A DNA stretch of 19,167 nucleotides from Francisellaceae bacterium UBA6186. Lineage in GTDB: Bacteria > Pseudomonadota > Gammaproteobacteria > UBA6186 > Azoamicaceae. Position 1 is the first letter of the stretch; the number at the start of each line of letters is the position of its first letter. This document shows, piece by piece, positions 15,510 to 19,167 of the stretch. The translations under genes and the position numbers were made by a program. The notes under the pieces are model-generated. The model made no database searches and was not told the origin of the DNA. It worked only from the letters and a program-made list of their open reading frames with translations. The stretch is taken from positions 1 to 19,167 of the forward strand of contig DITK01000022.1 of NCBI GenBank assembly GCA_002422785.1. The letters run 5' to 3'.

Positions 15510-16877
15510 TTAACCTCTTTTTGTCTTATTATTAACACTTATAGCATTGGCATCGATAGCACTATGTACATCTAATGGATCAAGATTCATAGTATGTTTT
15601 GCTTGGTTATCATATATTAACACCGGTTCAGATTGGCCATTAATTACAGAAATATCTATTACTACTTTATTAATATGATCATCTGAAGGTAGCTCGTACA
15701 TCGTGTTTAACAATATTCTTTCTAGTATTGAACGCAAACCACGAGCACCTGATTTACGTTGCATCGCTTTTTTAGCAACTAATTGCAAAGCATCTTCTTT
15801 AAATTCAATATCAACATTTTCCATTTTAAATAATTTTCTATATTGCTTTATTAAAGAATTTTTTGGCTTAATCAAAATATCCATTAACGCTGCTTCATCT
15901 AGTTCATCCAAAGTCGCAATCACCGGTAATCTACCTACAAACTCAGGAATCAACCCATATTTAATTAAATCTTGGGTCTCTACCTCATGGATCACTTTGT
16001 GCAATATAGCATTTTCTTGCACTTTAGAGCTTATATCGGCAGAAAAACCTATACCGCCTTTACTACTGCGCTGCACAATAATTTTATCTAAACCTGCAAA
16101 AGCTCCACCACAAATAAACAAGATCTTAGAAGTATCAACTTGAATAAATTCTTGCTGCGGATGCTTACGCCCACCCTGCGGAGGTACAGATGCAATAGTT
16201 CCTTCTATAAGCTTTAATAATGCCTGTTGCACGCCTTCTCCAGATACATCCCTGGTTATTGATGGATTTTCAGATTTACGACAAATCTTATCTATTTCAT
16301 CTATATAAACAATCCCTGTTTGTGCTTTTTCAACATTATAATCACATTTCTGTAATAATTTTTGAATAATGTTTTCAACATCTTCACCAACATAACCCGC
16401 TTCAGTTAAAGTTGTCGCATCAGCTATCGCAAAAGGTACATCCAACAATCTAGCTAGAGTTTCTGCTAATAAAGTTTTTCCCGAACCTGTCGGCCCAATT
16501 AACAAAATGTTACTTTTACCTAATTCAACATCTTCGTAGTCCGTTAAAGAAGCTTTGGTTTTAACAAGATGTAATTTTTTATAATGATTATAAACCGCAA
16601 CTGCTAAAATTTTCTTGGCAGATAATTGGCCGATGACATATTGATTTAAAACTTCAAATATCTGCTTTGGAGTATACAACACTCCTTTTTTATTATTTAA
16701 ATCAGATTGTTCCTCACTAATTTCATCACAAATAATGTCGTTACACAACTCAACACATTCATCACAAATAAACACAGATGGACCAGCTATAAGTTTTTTT
16801 ACTTCATGTTGGCTTTTGCCACAAAAAGAACAATATAAAAGCTTGATTGAACCACCACGCTCTCTTTTATCAACCAT
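15510..16877 (-). CDS. clpX: ClpXP ATPase subunit ClpX
   Basis: ClpX is the AAA+ unfoldase that recognises tagged proteins and feeds them to ClpP. I place the start at the ATG at 16877 (455 residues). A good ribosome site precedes it, and the product aligns with the usual ClpX N-terminus; an in-frame TTG upstream (16952) would add 25 unrelated residues. The zinc-binding domain has Cys16, Cys19, Cys38 and Cys41. Walker A is GPTGSGKT (128-135) and Walker B is 'YIDEID' (Asp193-Glu194). The pore loop GYVG (161-164), the RKH loop and the IGF loop that docks ClpP are all present, so ClpXP should be functional. The C-terminus runs about 25 residues beyond E. coli ClpX. It sits between clpP and lon, 126 nt after clpP, and has its own promoter candidate. 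Confidence 0.96.
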   Translation of the reverse strand: MVDKRERGGSIKLLYCSFCGKSQHEVKKLIAGPSVFICDECVELCNDIICDEISEEQSDLNNKKGVLYTPKQIFEVLNQYVIGQLSAKKILAVAVYNHYKKLHLVKTKASLTDYEDVELGKSNILLIGPTGSGKTLLAETLARLLDVPFAIADATTLTEAGYVGEDVENIIQKLLQKCDYNVEKAQTGIVYIDEIDKICRKSENPSITRDVSGEGVQQALLKLIEGTIASVPPQGGRKHPQQEFIQVDTSKILFICGGAFAGLDKIIVQRSSKGGIGFSADISSKVQENAILHKVIHEVETQDLIKYGLIPEFVGRLPVIATLDELDEAALMDILIKPKNSLIKQYRKLFKMENVDIEFKEDALQLVAKKAMQRKSGARGLRSILERILLNTMYELPSDDHINKVVIDISVINGQSEPVLIYDNQAKHTMNLDPLDVHSAIDANAISVNNKTKRG

Positions 16878-16882
16878 AACAA

Positions 16883-16889
16883 TATCCTC
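16883..16889 (-). promoter_or_regulatory. Ribosome binding site deciding the clpX start
   Basis: On the minus strand AGAGGAT lies about 5 nt before the ATG at 16877. No comparable site precedes the upstream in-frame TTG, which also falls within the candidate promoter. This supports the shorter clpX product. Confidence 0.75.
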
Positions 16890-16924
16890 TTTATTCTTGA
16901 AGTAAAAAACATCCCCTACTATTA

Positions 16925-16952
16925 AGATGGGTTTATTTATATCAGTTTGCAA
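16925..16952 (-). promoter_or_regulatory. Putative sigma-32 (RpoH) heat-shock promoter of clpX
   Basis: Read on the minus strand, TTGCAA (16947-16952, preceded by C) is followed by a 14-base spacer and then ACCCATCT (16925-16932). The sigma-32 consensus is CTTGAAA, about 13-15 bases, CCCCATNT, so only one position differs in each box. Transcription would begin near 16917 and give a leader of roughly 40 nt before the clpX ATG. The gene downstream is a classic heat-shock gene, which makes the match more credible. Confidence 0.55.
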
Positions 16953-17003
16953 GTCTTTAGCATTAAATAGTTGTTATTTTTTATTATGTATTCAACTATC
17001 TTT

Positions 17004-17615
17004 TTATTTTCTTGCTTTTAGCACCTCGTCTATAATTCCATATTGTTTAGCCTCTTGCGCACCCATAAAATTGTCCCTATCCGTATCTTTTTCAATTCTT
17101 TTTAAATCATGACCAGTATGCTTAGCACAAATTTCGTTTAATCGTTTTTTCAACGATAAAATTTCTTTCGCATGGATCTCTATATCGCTAGCTTGCCCCT
17201 GAAAACCACCTAACGGCTGGTGTAACATTATTCTAGAATTAGGCAAAGCAAAACGTTTATTTTCCGCACCACCTAACAACAATAATGCCCCCATACTACA
17301 AGCTTGACCAACACATAAAGTACTAACATCTGGTTTAATAAATTGCATGGTATCATAAATTGCCATACCAGCAGTTACAACTCCTCCAGGAGAATTAATA
17401 TATAACGATATGTCTTTATCAGGATTTTCTGATTCTAAAAATAACAATTGAGCAACTATTAAATTAGCCATGTGATCTTCAACTGGCCCTACTAAAAAAA
17501 TTACCCTTTCTTTCAATAACCGAGAATAAATATCATAGGCACGCTCACCACGATTTGATTGTTCTACTACCATCGGAACCAAAGTATTAAAACTATTTTG
17601 AATTAAATTTTCCAC
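17004..17615 (-). CDS. clpP: ATP-dependent Clp protease proteolytic subunit ClpP
   Basis: ClpP is the tetradecameric serine peptidase chamber of ClpXP and ClpAP. The 203-residue length is standard. The catalytic triad is Ser107 in 'GQACSMGA', His132 in 'MLHQPLGG' and Asp181 in 'DTDRDNFM'. The oxyanion segment 'INSPGG' (73-78) is intact. The start is GTG at 17615, with an AGGGAG ribosome site (complement of 17621-17626) 5 nt upstream. The short N-terminal propeptide is like that of E. coli ClpP. It lies 28 nt downstream of tig and upstream of clpX, the common proteobacterial order tig-clpP-clpX-lon, and is probably co-transcribed with tig. Confidence 0.97.
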   Translation of the reverse strand: MENLIQNSFNTLVPMVVEQSNRGERAYDIYSRLLKERVIFLVGPVEDHMANLIVAQLLFLESENPDKDISLYINSPGGVVTAGMAIYDTMQFIKPDVSTLCVGQACSMGALLLLGGAENKRFALPNSRIMLHQPLGGFQGQASDIEIHAKEILSLKKRLNEICAKHTGHDLKRIEKDTDRDNFMGAQEAKQYGIIDEVLKARK

Positions 17616-17643
17616 ACGCTCTCCCTGTTGAATATATTCTCGA

Positions 17644-18948
17644 TTAATTAGCTTTAGTTAATTTTTCGAAACTACACGATTCTTCACTCTTAATAACTTG
17701 GTTAACAATAAATTCTAAAGCCATATCAGTTAAAGTAGAATTTATAATTGAATTTTTTATATTATTATATATCTCTGCATAATAGCTATTATTATGAGCA
17801 TTTTTAAATAACTCATCAAATTGTTTTAATTTTTGCTGTACTAACGCTTCATCTATTTTTAAATTATTATGTCTAATTACTTCTCTAAGCAACAACGATA
17901 AATGAACATTTTTACGAGCTTGTATATTGATTTCTGCAATAATATTATGACTGAGATCTTTAATACTTATACCCTGTTCTTGGTTCCTTTGCCTAAAAGC
18001 TGTCTCTAATTGCTGTTGCTCACTTACAACTAATTGTTCTGGCAAATCTATTGGGTAAGTTGTTAATAATACATCAATTGTTTGCTCATATTCCCTATCT
18101 TTAGTTAATTTATTAATATATTTTTCCATATTAGCTAACACTGTAGGACGGATCTTATCAACATCGCCATCTTTAATTTTCAAAGATTTAGCAAGCTCTT
18201 CATCAACGTCCGCCAATTGCTTTTCTTCTACTTTTTTGATGTCAATATTAAAAATCACAGGTTTACCTGCCAAAGATTTCTCTGCATAATTATCAGGAAA
18301 TTGTAATGTTAACTCTTTCCTGCTACCCGATTCCACCCCAATAAGTCCTGACTCAAACCCTTCAATAAATAATTCGCCACCGATTTCTACTTCACTATCT
18401 TTGCCAACACTACCTGGAAATTCTTTCCCGTCAATAAAGCCACTAAAATCAACAGTCAATATGTCTACTTTCTTAGCTGCTCTATCCACAGAAACTTTTT
18501 TACCAAATTGTTCCCTCACAATTAATAAACTATGATCTATGTCTTGTTCAGTTATAGTAACTTTTGGAATTTTAATTTGTAACTTGTTAAAATGATCAAA
18601 ATTAATTTCAGGATAAACTTCTAATGTAAATGCACATTCTATATCTTTTTCTGATTCGTCGATTAAATTTTCTAACTTTATTTGCCCCATCGGAGATAAT
18701 TTATGTTCGGCAATCGCTTCATTTAACGCTGAATCTATTACTTCGCTTACTACCTCTTTACGTACCGAACTACCATACTTTTGATTGATTAATTTAATCG
18801 GCACATGCCCCACTCTAAATCCATTCATCTTTACCTGGTTAGTAAGTTTTTTGATCTTATTAAACACCGCATCATTAACTTGAGCAGCAGGAATTAAAAC
18901 ATTAATTTTTCTGCCTAAATCACTTAATTTTTCTATAGATATTTGCAT
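17644..18948 (-). CDS. tig: Trigger factor (ribosome-associated chaperone)
   Basis: Trigger factor binds the ribosome exit tunnel through protein L23 and protects nascent chains; it also has peptidyl-prolyl isomerase activity. The 434-residue length matches E. coli (432). The N-terminal ribosome-binding signature GFRxGxxP lies at residues 43-50 (GFRVGHVP). In E. coli the binding loop is FRK, so the Lys is replaced by Val46 here. The FKBP-type isomerase domain follows at about 160-245 (it includes '[15 protein letters not shown]'), then the all-helical C-terminal chaperone arms. The ATG at 18948 is preceded on the minus strand by a G-rich stretch that includes the probable ribosome site. It is the first gene of the tig-clpP-clpX-lon block, downstream of two tRNA genes on the same strand. 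Confidence 0.96.
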   Translation of the reverse strand: MQISIEKLSDLGRKINVLIPAAQVNDAVFNKIKKLTNQVKMNGFRVGHVPIKLINQKYGSSVRKEVVSEVIDSALNEAIAEHKLSPMGQIKLENLIDESEKDIECAFTLEVYPEINFDHFNKLQIKIPKVTITEQDIDHSLLIVREQFGKKVSVDRAAKKVDILTVDFSGFIDGKEFPGSVGKDSEVEIGGELFIEGFESGLIGVESGSRKELTLQFPDNYAEKSLAGKPVIFNIDIKKVEEKQLADVDEELAKSLKIKDGDVDKIRPTVLANMEKYINKLTKDREYEQTIDVLLTTYPIDLPEQLVVSEQQQLETAFRQRNQEQGISIKDLSHNIIAEINIQARKNVHLSLLLREVIRHNNLKIDEALVQQKLKQFDELFKNAHNNSYYAEIYNNIKNSIINSTLTDMALEFIVNQVIKSEESCSFEKLTKAN

Positions 18949-18955
18949 TTAATAA

Positions 18956-18980
18956 CCCCACCTGTCCCCGAACCATTCCC
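18956..18980 (-). promoter_or_regulatory. G-rich 5' leader of tig
   Basis: In the minus-strand transcript, five runs of two to four G (complements of 18978-18980, 18973-18974, 18966-18969, 18961-18962 and 18956-18959) are packed into 25 nt just before the tig start. The last runs probably serve as the ribosome site. Such G-richness stands out in this A+T-rich window. It could form a weak two-tetrad quadruplex or simply be a strong purine-rich leader; nothing in the sequence decides this. Confidence 0.35.
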
Positions 18981-19032
18981 ATCTTAACAACTAAGAATTA
19001 AGAACAGTAATTTTTTATATGTACTACCAAAT

Positions 19033-19117
19033 TGGTGCGAAAGGAGAGACTCGAACTCTCACAGGTTTCCCCGCTGGAACCTAAATCCAGTGCGTATACC
19101 AATTTCGCCACTTTCGC
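19033..19117 (-). tRNA. tRNA-Leu (anticodon UAG)
   Basis: The minus strand folds into an 85-nt class II tRNA. The acceptor stem is GCGAAAG/CTTTCGC, the D stem GCG/CGC and the anticodon stem CTGGA/TCCAG, with loop TTTAGGT. A 13-nt variable arm and the T arm GAGAG-TTCGAGT-CTCTC follow. The anticodon TAG (complement of 19081-19083) reads CUA leucine codons. A discriminator A and an encoded CCA end the gene (19033-19036). It lies 8 nt downstream of the tRNA-Lys gene, so the two are likely one transcript. Confidence 0.96.
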
Positions 19118-19125
19118 ATTTAATG

Positions 19126-19167
19126 TGAGCCGTGTAGGGATTGAACCTACGACCTACTGATTAAGAG
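19126..19167 (-). tRNA. tRNA-Lys (anticodon CUU), 5' part outside window
   Basis: Only the 3' part is visible, from position 32 of the tRNA onward. The anticodon loop is CTCTTAA, giving anticodon CTT (complement of 19163-19165). The rest is anticodon stem TCAGT, variable loop AGGTC, T arm GTAGG-TTCAATC-CCTAC, acceptor strand ACGGCTC and discriminator A. The standard 5-nt variable loop fixes the anticodon position. The bases after the discriminator are CAT, so no CCA is encoded, unlike the neighbouring tRNA-Leu. Confidence 0.85.

Noticed and set aside
15703..16143. 146-codon plus-strand frame inside clpX
   Set aside because: It lies wholly opposite conserved ClpX coding sequence, including AAA+ domain parts, and has no recognisable product.
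16878..16952. Extended ClpX N-terminus from an upstream TTG
   Set aside because: The extra 25 residues match no ClpX N-terminus, there is no ribosome site before the TTG, and the ATG at 16877 has a good one.

Overview
The window looks like chromosomal DNA from an A+T-rich gammaproteobacterium of the order Legionellales (Legionella, Coxiella, Rickettsiella and relatives). The main evidence is a run of Dot/Icm type IVB secretion genes in the order icmK-icmE-icmG-icmC-icmD-icmJ-icmB. The A+T bias, obvious by eye, fits a host-associated intracellular lifestyle. I cannot name the genus from this sequence alone.

Layout. (1) Positions 1-9189, + strand: seven Dot/Icm genes, starting inside icmK (dotH), whose 5' end lies outside the window. 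They cover the outer-membrane core (IcmK, IcmE, IcmG), two small inner-membrane proteins (IcmC, IcmD), the coupling-complex zinc protein (IcmJ) and the VirB4-like ATPase (IcmB). Spacing is tight, so this is probably one operon. (2) 9297-9689, + strand: an unrecognised 130-residue gene rich in Ser/Thr-Pro pairs, placed directly after icmB with its own -10-like box. It is a candidate lineage-specific or secreted protein. (3) 9742-12289: ispA on the - strand, divergent from an 87-residue hypothetical and a membrane-anchored protein with a spermidine-synthase-like domain. (4) 12383-12985, + strand: a 2-Cys peroxiredoxin (ahpC type), tail to tail with lon. (5) 12991-18948, - strand: the protein quality-control block tig-clpP-clpX-lon, with a heat-shock (sigma-32-like) promoter candidate before clpX. 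(6) 19033-19167, - strand: tRNA-Leu(UAG) and the 3' half of tRNA-Lys(CUU), upstream of tig.

How the parts relate. The Dot/Icm genes build a machine that moves effector proteins into a host cell: IcmK, IcmE and IcmG form the envelope-spanning channel, IcmB powers assembly or transport, and IcmJ helps the coupling complex select substrates. The quality-control genes form the usual chaperone-protease set. Trigger factor folds nascent chains, ClpXP and Lon degrade damaged or regulatory proteins, and the peroxiredoxin detoxifies peroxides. No functional link between the secretion block and the housekeeping block is visible.

No stretch longer than about 130 bases lacks a gene. I saw no CRISPR array, insertion sequence, integrase or phage gene. 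The best candidates for something new are the 130-residue gene after icmB, the 17-residue repeat arrays in IcmE, and the membrane-fused aminopropyltransferase-like protein.
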